NCBI GenBank assembly: GCA_013214025.1
Contig: JABSRN010000015.1
Coordinates: 38,189-102,188, forward strand
Source: Polyangiaceae bacterium
Lineage (GTDB): Bacteria > Myxococcota_A > Polyangia > Polyangiales > Polyangiaceae
Direction: 5' to 3'
Length of the DNA stretch: 64,000 nucleotides
Below, in pieces: positions 16,839-25,593 of this stretch. The position numbers and the translations under genes are program-made. The first letter of the stretch is position 1; each line of letters begins with the position of its first letter. The notes beneath the pieces are model-generated. The model saw only the letters and a list, made by a program, of their open reading frames with translations. It searched no databases and was not told where the DNA came from.

Positions 16839-18227
16839 CTAGCTTTCCCGGAAGTCTTCCGGAGAGATATCGTATCGCTTCAGCCAACGGTGAATTTGCA
16901 TTCGAGCTTTGCCGAGCTCGCGGCCCACGGCGGCCACATTGCCGTCGTGCTGTTGCAACAAGGAGCGAAGTTGAGCTTCCGAAGGCGGAGCGCCGGCGAC
17001 CCCCTTGCTCTGTTCGTCGGTCTCGGTACCCTCAACCCGCATCCCGTAGCCCTCCATCGCTTCCCGAATCGCTGCGGGTAGATCCTCTTCTTCGAGCAGT
17101 GACTTGTCGCAGAGGGCGACGCAGCGTTTCACGCAGGCTTCCAGTTCGCGAACGTTGTACGGCCAATCGTACTGCAGCAAGCCGGTCATGAAGTGAAAGT
17201 TGACCGCCAGATCGGGACGCTCGTGTCGTTTCAGGAAGGCCTGCAAGAGCATGTAAACGTCCTCCTTACGATCGCGGAGGGGCGGCAAGGGGAGTTGATA
17301 CTCGTTCAAGCGCGCGAACACGTCCTGTCGAAATTCCCCGTCGTCTTGCATTTGGCGGAGATTGCGGTGAGTCGCGCAGATCACGCGTAGATCTACCGTC
17401 TCCGGTTTCGTCGAGCCTACGGGATAGACCTCTTTGGATTGCAGCACTCGGAGCAATTTTACTTGGGCGTCCAAGGGCATGTCGCCAATTTCGTCGAGTA
17501 GCAGAGTGCCCTCGTGGGCGGAGCGAATGATGCCGAGTTTGTCGCGGTCCGCGCCAGAGAACGCGCCGCGCTTGTAGCCGAAGAGCTCGCTCTCCAGCAG
17601 GTTCTTGGGGATGGCAGCGCAGTTCACCCCGACGAAAGGGCCGCTACGTTCACTCATGCGATGAATCTCGCGAGCGACCACCTCTTTGCCCGTTCCGCTT
17701 TCGCCGAGAAGCATGACGCTGAGGTTAGTCTTAGAAATTTGCTCCAGCTCCCGGGCGATCGCGTAAATTTGATATCCGCCAACGAGGAAGCCTGAGGGGG
17801 GAGGGGAACTGGCAGAATCGATGATGGTGCCATCCACACGATGCCGCCCGTATTTTTCGCAATCGTGATCCACGTATTTTAGGATCGCATCGCCGATGCG
17901 GACCTCGGAATTGTGTTCAAGAACGCATGCCTGAACTTGTCGCCCGTCTACTAGGACGCCATTCGTGCTGTTCAGATCGCGGATGCTCAGGCGCCCCTTT
18001 TCCCAGGTTAGCTTCGCGTGTCGTCGGGACACGGCTTCGACAGGGAGGTGGATTTCCGCGTCTGGATCTCTGCCGATGACGCTCTTGTGCTGCGTGATGG
18101 GCCAGGCTGTGGGCAATTTCGCGAAGCCTTCGGCGTAGAGCAAGACGAACCCAGGCTGCTGGGAGTCGTCGCCGGCGCTGCGGGCAGCTCCGTAGCGCTG
18201 CATGGCGCCGGTTTCGTTCTCGGTCAT
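16839..18227 (-). CDS. FHA-domain sigma-54-dependent transcription activator
   Basis: Order of domains in 462 residues: an FHA phosphothreonine-binding domain (about 40-120, with [18 protein letters not shown] and [10 protein letters not shown]), an AAA+ sigma-54 interaction domain (about 150-385, Walker A GESGTGKE, Walker [10 protein letters not shown], arginine-finger region FRQDVFARL), and a C-terminal Fis-like helix-turn-helix (about 415-455, [27 protein letters not shown]). The sigma-54 contact loop reads GAFSGA instead of GAFTGA. In Myxococcota such FHA activators are thought to be switched by Ser/Thr kinases instead of histidine kinases, and a kinase gene lies at the end of the window. 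Target promoters are unknown. The divergent nitrilase gene starts 152 bases away. Confidence 0.92.
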   Translation of the reverse strand: MTENETGAMQRYGAARSAGDDSQQPGFVLLYAEGFAKLPTAWPITQHKSVIGRDPDAEIHLPVEAVSRRHAKLTWEKGRLSIRDLNSTNGVLVDGRQVQACVLEHNSEVRIGDAILKYVDHDCEKYGRHRVDGTIIDSASSPPPSGFLVGGYQIYAIARELEQISKTNLSVMLLGESGTGKEVVAREIHRMSERSGPFVGVNCAAIPKNLLESELFGYKRGAFSGADRDKLGIIRSAHEGTLLLDEIGDMPLDAQVKLLRVLQSKEVYPVGSTKPETVDLRVICATHRNLRQMQDDGEFRQDVFARLNEYQLPLPPLRDRKEDVYMLLQAFLKRHERPDLAVNFHFMTGLLQYDWPYNVRELEACVKRCVALCDKSLLEEEDLPAAIREAMEGYGMRVEGTETDEQSKGVAGAPPSEAQLRSLLQQHDGNVAAVGRELGKARMQIHRWLKRYDISPEDFRES

Positions 18228-18379
18228 GGTTTATTGAGCGGTCAGATGGCTAGCTAGTGTAACCGGTCCCGAGGACTGAAACCAGTTGCGCGTCAGCTAG
18301 GCATGCCGGCGGACGCTCGTCGCCGAGGGCGGGAGAATCATTCGTCGACGCACTCCCTAGGCTCAATTAGTCTTCTGGT

Positions 18380-19234
18380 GTGGATGATGAGGCCGCAATC
18401 GGCGAACTGAGTGACGAAATAGCTGCGGCTGTCGTTCAGCTGAATTGCCAGGATGACGTAGCCAGCAACCTGCGGATGGTGGAGCAGGCGTTGCTGGATG
18501 CAGCGAGCCAGGGGGCTCAGCTGGTGTTGCTGCCGGAGAATTTTGCGTACTTCGGTGCGGACTCCCAGCGCCATGGCGTAGCGGAAACCTTGGGGGATCC
18601 CGGGGCGCCAATTCAGAGAGCGTTGTCCGTTTTAGCGCGTCGCTTTCAACTTTGGATCATCGGCGGAGGCATGCCTGAGCGCAATGATGAGGGGCTGCCT
18701 CCTTACAACACTAGTGTCGCGTTTGGGCCGGACGGCAGCCTGCGAGGCCGGTACCGAAAAATTCATTTGTTCGACGTGAGTCTGCCGGACGTGCAGTTGC
18801 AGGAATCAGCATCGACAAGTCCGGGCAGCGAGGTCGTAGTGGTCGATGCGGGCAAGGCTCAAATTGGGCTGAGTGTCTGTTACGACATTCGCTTTCCGGC
18901 TCTATACCAAGCGCAGGTTGCGCGCTCCGCGAACGTCCTGACTGTGCCGGCGGCCTTCACTCGACCGACGGGGGAAGCCCACTGGGAAGTGCTACTGCGG
19001 GCCCGTGCCGTGGAGTGTCAAAGTTATGTGTTGGCAGCTGGCCAGTGTGGCGAACACCCCAACTCCCGGTCCACCTATGGGCACTCGATGCTGATCGATC
19101 CCTGGGGACGAGTGCTGGCTACCTGTACAAACGGCCCGGGCGTGGCGTTGGCGACGATTTCGCTGGCTGAGCTTGCGGGGATTCGATCAAGAATGCCGAT
19201 CCGGAGTCATCGGCGTGACTTGCCGATCGATTAA
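18380..19234 (+). CDS. Carbon-nitrogen hydrolase, Nit1-like
   Basis: This nitrilase-superfamily enzyme of 284 residues has the Glu-Lys-Cys triad visible: Glu in LLPENFAYFG, Lys in RGRYRKIHLFDV and Cys in LSVCYDIRFP. The KIHLFDVSLPD and HWEVLLRARAVECQ segments are closest to the Nit1/NitFhit branch, which hydrolyses deaminated glutathione and related omega-amides. This sub-branch call is family knowledge applied by eye. The start is GTG at 18380 and there is no signal peptide, so it should be cytoplasmic. It stands alone between the divergent FHA activator and the convergent MerR-TPR gene. Confidence 0.85.
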   Translation: MDDEAAIGELSDEIAAAVVQLNCQDDVASNLRMVEQALLDAASQGAQLVLLPENFAYFGADSQRHGVAETLGDPGAPIQRALSVLARRFQLWIIGGGMPERNDEGLPPYNTSVAFGPDGSLRGRYRKIHLFDVSLPDVQLQESASTSPGSEVVVVDAGKAQIGLSVCYDIRFPALYQAQVARSANVLTVPAAFTRPTGEAHWEVLLRARAVECQSYVLAAGQCGEHPNSRSTYGHSMLIDPWGRVLATCTNGPGVALATISLAELAGIRSRMPIRSHRRDLPID

Positions 19235-19288
19235 CGGGTCTGTCTGAGCCAAACATTCTCGCTAGCTCTCTGCGTCGCTCGTTCGCTG

Positions 19289-20302
19289 TCACAGGTGACG
19301 TTTGGCGATTTCAGTCCAGGTACCGCTGGGCTCGAGCGAGATGTACTCTTCCCAGTAGGGGCGGGCCCGCGTGGATTCGCCGATTTGTTCGAGTGCCATT
19401 GCCAGATTGAAATGAGCGTCGGCGAATTTTGGATCCGCGTCGATGGCGCCCTCAAACAGTGGGATGGCCGAGTCGGCGTCGCCACGCTCAAGCATGAGGT
19501 AGCCGAGATTGTAGCGGGCCTCCGGCTGGCGGTTATCGATGGAGAGCGCTCGGCCATACAGACCTTCAGCCGCTTCTTGGTCGTTTCGTCGATACCGGAT
19601 GTTGCCTAGATTTGTGTAAGCAATGGCCAACCACGGATCGTGTTCGATTGCCTGAGCGTACAAGGCTTCGGCTTCGTCCATGGTGTTGGGGTCTTCGTCG
19701 AGTTGACTGGCCTTCAGGTACAGCTCGTAGGCCGTGCGAGCCCGCTCACGACCCGCGTTGGGGCGCAGCACTCGGACGACGTCTTCCCTCAGCTCTTTCA
19801 CTTCAAGATCGAGCAGGAGCTGGCCGGTTTCCGGCTCGTAGCGTCCGTCTTCGGTGTGGACGATGACCTTCTTGCCGTCGGACTGGATACGAAGCTCGGC
19901 CAGAGGGAGTGCGACTTTCGGCAGGGTTTTCTTTAGCGCTTGGGTGGCGCGGATCACGTCACGGAGTCGGACCTTGTTGGACAGCAGGCCCTGGGCGGTC
20001 TTCAACTGAATCAGATCCGAGAAAGTGTACGCTCTGCGACCGCGCAGTTTGCCTGTGGGAGAAACAACACCGGACTTGTCCAGATTCTGAAGCCGCGAGG
20101 GCGTCAGTCCGAGCAATCTCGATACCTCGGCGCGCGTGAACTGATCCGCCGTCGGATCGCTTGGCTCTGCAATGCCATTGCTCACGGGATCTTTCTTCGC
20201 GGGGGGCTCCGGTGTTATCCGGCCGCCGCCCGGACCGAAGACCACGTGAATGATTTTATCAGGATCGGGTTTGCCCCGTCGTCGTTGTCGTCTCGCCGCC
20301 AT
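19289..20302 (-). CDS. MerR-type helix-turn-helix domain fused to TPR repeats
   Basis: In 337 residues, a basic N-terminus and a low-complexity segment lead to a MerR-like winged helix (about 53-115: FTRAEVSRLLGLTPSRLQNLDKSGVV then GRRAYTFSDLIQL). A linker domain follows, then at least three tetratricopeptide repeats (about 205-330) such as AIAYTNLGNIRYRRNDQEAAEGLYGRAL and ARYNLGYLMLERGDADSAIPLFEGAI. It has no metal-binding or ligand domain of classical MerR proteins; the TPR part may bind protein partners instead. DNA binding and regulation are inferred from the fold only. Its ATG overlaps the TGA of the upstream gene (ATGA), so the two are translated together. Confidence 0.8.
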   Translation of the reverse strand: MAARRQRRRGKPDPDKIIHVVFGPGGGRITPEPPAKKDPVSNGIAEPSDPTADQFTRAEVSRLLGLTPSRLQNLDKSGVVSPTGKLRGRRAYTFSDLIQLKTAQGLLSNKVRLRDVIRATQALKKTLPKVALPLAELRIQSDGKKVIVHTEDGRYEPETGQLLLDLEVKELREDVVRVLRPNAGRERARTAYELYLKASQLDEDPNTMDEAEALYAQAIEHDPWLAIAYTNLGNIRYRRNDQEAAEGLYGRALSIDNRQPEARYNLGYLMLERGDADSAIPLFEGAIDADPKFADAHFNLAMALEQIGESTRARPYWEEYISLEPSGTWTEIAKRHL

Positions 20303-20934
20303 CAGTTAGAGCGCGCACCAATTTCGCGCGTGGCTTTCGAAGTCAAGACGGAACCGAGAGATCTCGAAAGAGCCCGTGAAACAAGGCTTGAGCGATGCCC
20401 CGGCGCACCGACCGCAATTCGCCCGTGGGCCAGTTGGGTGTTCAGCATTTTCGAAGCCGTTGCTGTCCGAATGAAGGTTGCGGGTGGCTTCATCGGCGCC
20501 CCCCCCCGACTGGCCTGGGCCATGGCCGGAGCCTCCAATTCTACGGTCATCCGCATGCCGGCGGGATCCACTACAAAGACCAGTTCTGCACGCACTTGAA
20601 TGAGAGGCAAGGGGCTTCGGACTTGGGCTTCTCGGCAGGCGATGCGGATCGCGCGTACGCGGGCGTGGGGGTCTCGCTCAGCCTTTGCCCGGGCAAAGAC
20701 TAGCTCTTCGTCGCGAAGTTTTCCGCCGGCGGAACGAGTACGCAGCAGGATACTGCTCGTTCCGAAGTAGACGGGGTCGGTGCTATCGCTCACGAGCGCG
20801 CCTTCGCTCATTATGTCCGCGGATTCGAACAGCTCGGGCCACCGGTAATCGTCGCAGCGGATGAGCTCGCGTGATCTAGAGTAGACCAGACTCTGTTCGC
20901 GAGTCTTGCGCAGATCAGGACCGGGCCCCCCCAT
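20302..20934 (-). CDS. Conserved hypothetical protein upstream of MerR-TPR gene
   Basis: The frame encodes 210 residues with no signal peptide or membrane segment and no family I recognise. It opens with a region holding SRELIRCDDYRWPELFESAD, a middle part rich in charged residues (RAKAERDPHARVRAIRIACREAQ), then two beta strands (QVRAELVFVVDPAGMRMTVELEAPA) and a basic C-terminus. The TGA overlaps the ATG of the MerR-TPR gene, which is the best evidence that it is real and functionally tied to it. The start is uncertain: 20934 gives the full frame, and internal Met codons are possible. Confidence 0.55.
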   Translation of the reverse strand: MGGPGPDLRKTREQSLVYSRSRELIRCDDYRWPELFESADIMSEGALVSDSTDPVYFGTSSILLRTRSAGGKLRDEELVFARAKAERDPHARVRAIRIACREAQVRSPLPLIQVRAELVFVVDPAGMRMTVELEAPAMAQASRGGAPMKPPATFIRTATASKMLNTQLAHGRIAVGAPGHRSSLVSRALSRSLGSVLTSKATREIGARSN

Positions 20935-21083
20935 GGCCCGATGGTATGCGTTCCGGGGCGTCGATAGGAAAATTCCCTCGCTATGGCGGAAAGCCGTGTG
21001 ACCGCAGGCCGGATTGTTCCCAAATGTTGGCCCCGGGAATCCGCCGGACGCTAATATTTCGTGTGAGCAAAACGGAGGAAAGC

Positions 21084-21410
21084 GTGAGCAAGATCGACGA
21101 CGTACGACCGAATGAACGACGAAAACACCGGATGTACGTGACTCGGAACACCGAGTATCACTTCCGTAAGGGCGTTTGCGTCGCCGTCCGTTGCCGCAAC
21201 ACCGGAAATTGGTTGCTGGGTCACACCACCCTGAATCGTACGATCAGTGGGGCTGTGTCCTTCCGAGGGGGAGAGGCTTGCCCGACTTTGACGCCACCAA
21301 GGGTTGGTGAGGCGCTGTTTTTTGGGGAGAACGGCCCCGATGTCGTGACAAGTGCGCTGACGGCCGTTGCCCGGCCCCAGAAGGCCCTGGTCTCGGCTTA
21401 CCCCTTTTAG
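21084..21410 (+). CDS. Small basic conserved protein, function unknown
   Basis: A GTG at 21084 is preceded by a clear ACGGAGGAAAGC ribosome site and gives 108 residues beginning MSKIDDVRPNERRKHRMYVTRN. A longer in-frame region upstream is not needed. The sequence has alternating strands (EYHFRKGVCVAVRCRN, NWLLGHTTLNRTISGAVSF, VGEALFFGENGPDVVTS) and ends VSAYPF, suggesting a compact all-beta fold. No known family was recognised, and no catalytic motif is visible. It is divergent from the hypothetical/MerR-TPR pair and upstream of the FHA-CpaF-like gene on the same strand, 137 bases away. A CCCCCGGGGG palindrome at 21464-21473 lies between these two. Confidence 0.65.
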   Translation: MSKIDDVRPNERRKHRMYVTRNTEYHFRKGVCVAVRCRNTGNWLLGHTTLNRTISGAVSFRGGEACPTLTPPRVGEALFFGENGPDVVTSALTAVARPQKALVSAYPF

Positions 21411-21547
21411 ACGAAAGTTCTGCATTCGAAGCCCATCCAGGCGTCGACTTCTCTTGAGGCGCGCCCCCGGGGGGCCTAAATTGAGCTATGCCCAACGAAC
21501 TGTCCCCCCTGCGCGCGGGAGACGGCTAGACGGGAAAACGGTACCCG

Positions 21548-23329
21548 GTGACTGCGATTCCGAATCAAGTTGAAGAAGCGAAATTCACCGTCGTCATTTC
21601 TGAAAAGGGCGGCGGGGAGCGCCGCGAGGCATTCTCGCAGCCGGAGGTTAGCGTTGGGCGGGTTCAGGGTAATGAACTGATGCTGCCGAAGGGCAATGTC
21701 TCCAAACGCCATGCCCGGCTGACGATGCGCGATCGTGACTTCATCGTTACAGATCAGAACAGTACCAACGGTACGTACGTCAATCGTCGGCGGATTTCCC
21801 AGGCGACGGTCGTCGGCAAGTCTGACCGTATTTACATTGGCGATTTTGTTCTACGCATCGAACCAGCTGCCGGATTCGGAATGAATTCGACGTTGTCATC
21901 CGTCGCGGATTTGCCTCCGGCTAGTGCCTCCAGCGCACCTCCAGTGGAGCCCCTCGAAGTCGCCTCGTCGGCTCCGCTCTCGATAACGCCACCTGGCGCC
22001 GTGCTGGGAACCAGTTCGGAGCCACCGTCGAGCACGTCCCGCGGTGCGTCCGCGCCGCCTGTTGGGGCGAGTCAATCGGGGGCGAGGGCCGATTATTTCT
22101 CTGCCCTCACCGCGCTGGACCGGGAGGTCACCGGCGGACTCGATGCGAGGGTGCTGGACGGCGAGATCAGCGACAAGGTTCGCCGCAAGATCGAGAAGCT
22201 GGTGCGCGATTCCTTCACCAAACTTCAGGCCGTGGGCGTCATTCCTGCGTCTATCGCAGAAGGTCGAATCTCCGAAGACGCTCGTTCCGAACTGCTCGAT
22301 CTCGGACCTCTCCGTGAGCCCCTCGAAGATCCCGAGGTAACTGAAATCGACGTGACCGCTTCCCGGAGTATCTTTGTGACCCGCAGCGGGGTTCGATTGG
22401 TGCTGGATCAGCGCATCTCGTCCGAAGATTCTGTGGAGCGTATCCTGAGGAGGCTCTGTCAGCTGGCAGCGGAGCCGCTAAACACGGACGAGCAGTTGGT
22501 GCACCGGACACTGCCGGGGGCGATTCGTCTCTCTGCGTTGCGGGGCGCGCGAGCGAGTGTGGGCACCTCTCTGGGCCTGCGACGTGCTCGTCAGGTCCGA
22601 GCGAGCGTTGATGAGCTCGTTCGAGACGGCACGATGTCACGGGCGATGGCGACGTTTTTGGGCTATTGCGTATCCGCCAGACTGAACATTCTTGTTGTCG
22701 GACCCCGGCACTCGGGCGCGACGATGTTGGTGAGCGCTCTGGCCGCTAGTTGTCGCAAGGAACACCTGGTGACGCTCCAGGACCGCGACCAACTCTTGGT
22801 TGATGCCGAACATGTCACCGCGGTGAGCACCGCCGCTAGCGACGGCTGCGACGACGCCGTGAAATTCGCCACCGAGATATGTGCTGGACGCTTGGTCGTC
22901 GAGTCGATGACAGGGGAGACCGCGCGCCGTGTATTGGCGGCTGTGGGCGATGGCTCCGACGGAATTATTGCTGCCCTGCGGGCCTCCACACTGCGCCAAG
23001 GACTCATTCGTTTACCCGCGGAACTGAGCTCGGTCATGCCGGGTGTCGCTACCGAGACTGCTCGGGACTGGCTGGCTGGATCGTTTCATCTCGTAGTCGA
23101 GATCGCGCGCCTCGCCGATGGTCGAAGTCGCGTACTTCGCATCGCTGAAATCAACGGCGTGATCGACGGCACGGTGCGATCTGTGGACATCTATTCCTTC
23201 GTGCTTGAACGCACGGCCACCGGCGGCGCCCTCGAAGGCTCCTTCGCTCCCTCGGGCACGGAGCCTTCGCTCCTCGAGGAACTCAACGCTCGCGGAATCG
23301 GTCTCGATAGCTCGTTGTTCGCGCGCTAG
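21548..23329 (+). CDS. FHA domain fused to a CpaF/TadA-like ATPase domain with a degenerate P-loop
   Basis: The 593-residue protein has an N-terminal FHA domain (about 15-105; VSKRHARLTM and NSTNGTYVNRRRI), a Pro/Ser/Ala-rich linker (about 110-180), and a region matching the secretion ATPase CpaF: KIEKLVRDSF helices, LREPLEDPEVTEIDV, and ARLNILVVG before the nucleotide loop. The Walker A position reads GPRHSGAT (385-392), so the lysine of GxxGSGKT is Ala391. The Walker B/His region reads RLVVESMTGE and ALRAST in place of the family VVGEVRG and TLHA. ATP hydrolysis is therefore unlikely. It could be a phosphothreonine-dependent scaffold. The start is GTG at 21548. Pilus assembly partners (CpaB, TadB/C) are not nearby. 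Confidence 0.75.
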   Translation: MTAIPNQVEEAKFTVVISEKGGGERREAFSQPEVSVGRVQGNELMLPKGNVSKRHARLTMRDRDFIVTDQNSTNGTYVNRRRISQATVVGKSDRIYIGDFVLRIEPAAGFGMNSTLSSVADLPPASASSAPPVEPLEVASSAPLSITPPGAVLGTSSEPPSSTSRGASAPPVGASQSGARADYFSALTALDREVTGGLDARVLDGEISDKVRRKIEKLVRDSFTKLQAVGVIPASIAEGRISEDARSELLDLGPLREPLEDPEVTEIDVTASRSIFVTRSGVRLVLDQRISSEDSVERILRRLCQLAAEPLNTDEQLVHRTLPGAIRLSALRGARASVGTSLGLRRARQVRASVDELVRDGTMSRAMATFLGYCVSARLNILVVGPRHSGATMLVSALAASCRKEHLVTLQDRDQLLVDAEHVTAVSTAASDGCDDAVKFATEICAGRLVVESMTGETARRVLAAVGDGSDGIIAALRASTLRQGLIRLPAELSSVMPGVATETARDWLAGSFHLVVEIARLADGRSRVLRIAEINGVIDGTVRSVDIYSFVLERTATGGALEGSFAPSGTEPSLLEELNARGIGLDSSLFAR

Positions 23330-23390
23330 CGGTTGTTTATCCCTTAGCCGTGGTCGCGGACAGAACGCGTCAATCGCCCGCACCGAAACA

Positions 23391-23891
23391 TCAGCCGCTC
23401 TCTTTGGCGACTTTTCGACTCAGTCGACGTTTACCCAGTGGGTTGAGCTTGTCGATCATGAGCACCCCGTCCAGGTGATCGTTCTCGTGTTGAATTGCGA
23501 CGGCGAGCAGCCCCACGGCCTCAAGCTCAAATTGTTTTCCGTCCAGCCCCGTCGCTCGCACGGTAACGGATTCGGCTCGCTTGATCGATTCGGTGGCTCC
23601 GGGGAAGGAGAGACAGCCCTCGTCCCAGCGGAGGCTTCCCGCGAGGCTCGTAATCTCTGGGTTGATGAATACCTTCAGATCGCTGGGTTCATCGTCGCCG
23701 GCGATATCGATGATGAAAATCCTAAGTAATTTTCCGATCTGCGGAGCGGCAATTCCGACGCCGGGAGCGTCGTACATAGTTTCCGCCATATCGTCGACCA
23801 GTGTTCGGATGGCATCGTCAACTTTCGAAACAGGGACGCCCATTTCTCGAAGTTGGGGATTGGGGTATCGAAGTATCGGGAGAATCGCCAC
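23391..23891 (-). CDS. def: Peptide deformylase
   Basis: It removes the N-formyl group from new proteins. All three metal-site motifs are intact in 166 residues: GVGIAAPQIG (motif 1), EGCLSFPG (motif 2, metal Cys) and QHENDHLDG (motif 3, HExxH). The start is GTG at 23891 after an AGAGGT-type ribosome site. It lies 46 bases after ribD on the same strand and may be the last gene of the fab-nrdR-ribD transcript. The usual partner fmt (formyltransferase) is not next to it. Convergent with the FHA-CpaF-like gene. Confidence 0.95.
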   Translation of the reverse strand: MAILPILRYPNPQLREMGVPVSKVDDAIRTLVDDMAETMYDAPGVGIAAPQIGKLLRIFIIDIAGDDEPSDLKVFINPEITSLAGSLRWDEGCLSFPGATESIKRAESVTVRATGLDGKQFELEAVGLLAVAIQHENDHLDGVLMIDKLNPLGKRRLSRKVAKESG

Positions 23892-23937
23892 GAGGTTACC
23901 TCTAGGGTGAGGAGCTAAAATCCGCGGATGCCTGCGA

Positions 23938-25074
23938 CTAGCTGCTGCTCGTCGGACTAGATTGCACTTTTTTCTTGGGGTAGCTCAGCGGCCCGGACAC
24001 ATAGGCATCGGGACCACACTGCTCCCAGTTCGGAGGCGCGATGCGAGGCGCCTGACCGGGAGTTTCTGGCCCCGCCCAATCGACGGCGCCCGGTCGGCCA
24101 CGAGGCCCCAGCATGATGGGGGCGATGAATACGTGCATCTCGCTGGGGATAGCACCGGCGAGCAGAGTTCCGGCGAGCTCGGCCCCACCTTCGCACAGCA
24201 CGCTCACGACTTCTCGCAGGGCGAGTGCCTTGAGTGCGGCGGCGAGATCGCAGCGGCCTTCGGCCGTTGGTGTGACGCGAATCACGCTCACGCCGCTGGC
24301 TTCTAGAACCTCTGCGGCGGCTTCCGGTGCGTCGTTGGTCGTGATGACACAGGTCGGCACGTCTTTTGCTGTGGCGACGACGTGGCTATCCGCCGGAATT
24401 CGTAACCCGCTGTCAACGACGACGCGGATTGGATCGCGACCCTCTATTTCGCGAACGGTGAGTTCCGGGTCGTCCGCCAAGATCGTGTTGATGCCGACCA
24501 TGACAGCATCATGGGCTGCTCGGAGCGCATGGACCTTGGCTCGGGACTCCTTGCTGGTGATCCACTTGGAAGCTCCGGTACGTGTCGCTATGCGTCCGTC
24601 GAGGGACATGGCTAGCTTCAGCGTTACGTAGCAGATCTTTTTCTCGATGAACGTTTTCCAGGGCTTGATAAGCGCGCGGGCTTCTTCTTCCAGCACGCCA
24701 AAGGAGACTTCGACGCCGCCTTCGATCAGTCGCTCGGAACCTTTGCTCTCTTCCAGCTTGGGATTCGGGTCCTTGCAGCCGACCACCACGCGCGCCACTC
24801 CCGCCTCCAGGACAGCGTCGACACACGGTCCCGTGCGACCGGTATGGTTGCAGGGTTCCAGCGTGACATAGAGCGTCGCGCCTTTCGCTTCGTCACCGGC
24901 TTGGGCTAAGGCCACAATTTCGGCGTGGTCGCCCCCGGCCGCGTTATGGAAGCCTTCGCCGACGATCGTGTCGCCCTGAACGATCACGCAACCCACATGG
25001 GGATTGGGTGAGGGATCGCCCTTCTTTCCGAGCTCAAGAGCCCGCGCCATCATTTCGGCGTCGTTTTCCGCCAT
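23938..25074 (-). CDS. ribD: Riboflavin biosynthesis protein RibD (deaminase/reductase)
   Basis: This is a bifunctional enzyme for the second and third steps of riboflavin synthesis. The N-terminal deaminase has the zinc motifs GGDHAEIVAL and EPCNHTGRTGPC. The C-terminal reductase domain begins at YVTLKLAMSLDGRIAT and keeps WITSKESR, ILADDPELTVR and CEGGAELAGTLL. Length is 378 residues, normal for the family. A short variation (KLEESKGSERL) replaces the usual KVAGKG stretch between domains. It follows nrdR by 12 bases, a widespread gene order. ribE, ribBA and ribH are not downstream in this window; def follows instead. The C-terminus is Ser/Lys-rich. Confidence 0.94.
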   Translation of the reverse strand: MAENDAEMMARALELGKKGDPSPNPHVGCVIVQGDTIVGEGFHNAAGGDHAEIVALAQAGDEAKGATLYVTLEPCNHTGRTGPCVDAVLEAGVARVVVGCKDPNPKLEESKGSERLIEGGVEVSFGVLEEEARALIKPWKTFIEKKICYVTLKLAMSLDGRIATRTGASKWITSKESRAKVHALRAAHDAVMVGINTILADDPELTVREIEGRDPIRVVVDSGLRIPADSHVVATAKDVPTCVITTNDAPEAAAEVLEASGVSVIRVTPTAEGRCDLAAALKALALREVVSVLCEGGAELAGTLLAGAIPSEMHVFIAPIMLGPRGRPGAVDWAGPETPGQAPRIAPPNWEQCGPDAYVSGPLSYPKKKVQSSPTSSS

Positions 25075-25086
25075 TGCTCGCCTTTT

Positions 25087-25551
25087 TTACTCCGTCGGTC
25101 GCGACCGTACAAGCTCCGTCATCTCGTTCATGAACTCGTCAATGTCCCGAAATGACTTATAAACACTGGCAAATCTTACATATGCCACTTCATCGAGCCG
25201 CTTCAGGTGATCCATAACGCCCTCTCCTAGGGTCCGAGATGAGACTTCCCGGTCACCGGACTCAGCCAGTTTGCGTTCCAGTGTTTCCGCTGTGGCCTCC
25301 AGGGTATCGGCATCTACCGGGCGTTTTTTGCACGCGATTTGGAGGCTGCTGAGCAGTTTGAGGCGGTCAAAAGCTTCTCGCTGTCCGTCCTTCTTGACCA
25401 CAGTCGGCAAGCTGTACTCTACGCGCTCATAAGTCGTAAATCGACGATTGCAGGCTTCGCACTCTCGGCGACGCCAAATCGAGGTACTGCCTCCGGCCAG
25501 TCGCGAGTCGGCGACGCGACTTTCCGTTTCTCCGCAATAGGGACACTGCAT
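25087..25551 (-). CDS. nrdR: Transcriptional repressor NrdR
   Basis: This is the ATP-cone regulator of ribonucleotide reductase genes. In 154 residues it has the zinc ribbon MQCPYCG...CEACNRRF (four Cys) followed by TTYERVE, then the ATP-cone (VVKKDGQREAFDRLKLLSSL to VAYVRFASVYKSFRDIDEF). NrdR binds dATP/ATP and represses nrd genes through NrdR boxes. No nrd genes occur in this window. It sits between fabF (42 bases upstream) and ribD (12 bases downstream). Confidence 0.96.
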   Translation of the reverse strand: MQCPYCGETESRVADSRLAGGSTSIWRRRECEACNRRFTTYERVEYSLPTVVKKDGQREAFDRLKLLSSLQIACKKRPVDADTLEATAETLERKLAESGDREVSSRTLGEGVMDHLKRLDEVAYVRFASVYKSFRDIDEFMNEMTELVRSRPTE

Positions 25552-25593
25552 GATTTGGGGGAGTCCGGAAGATCAGCGACGGTGGGTGGGCGT

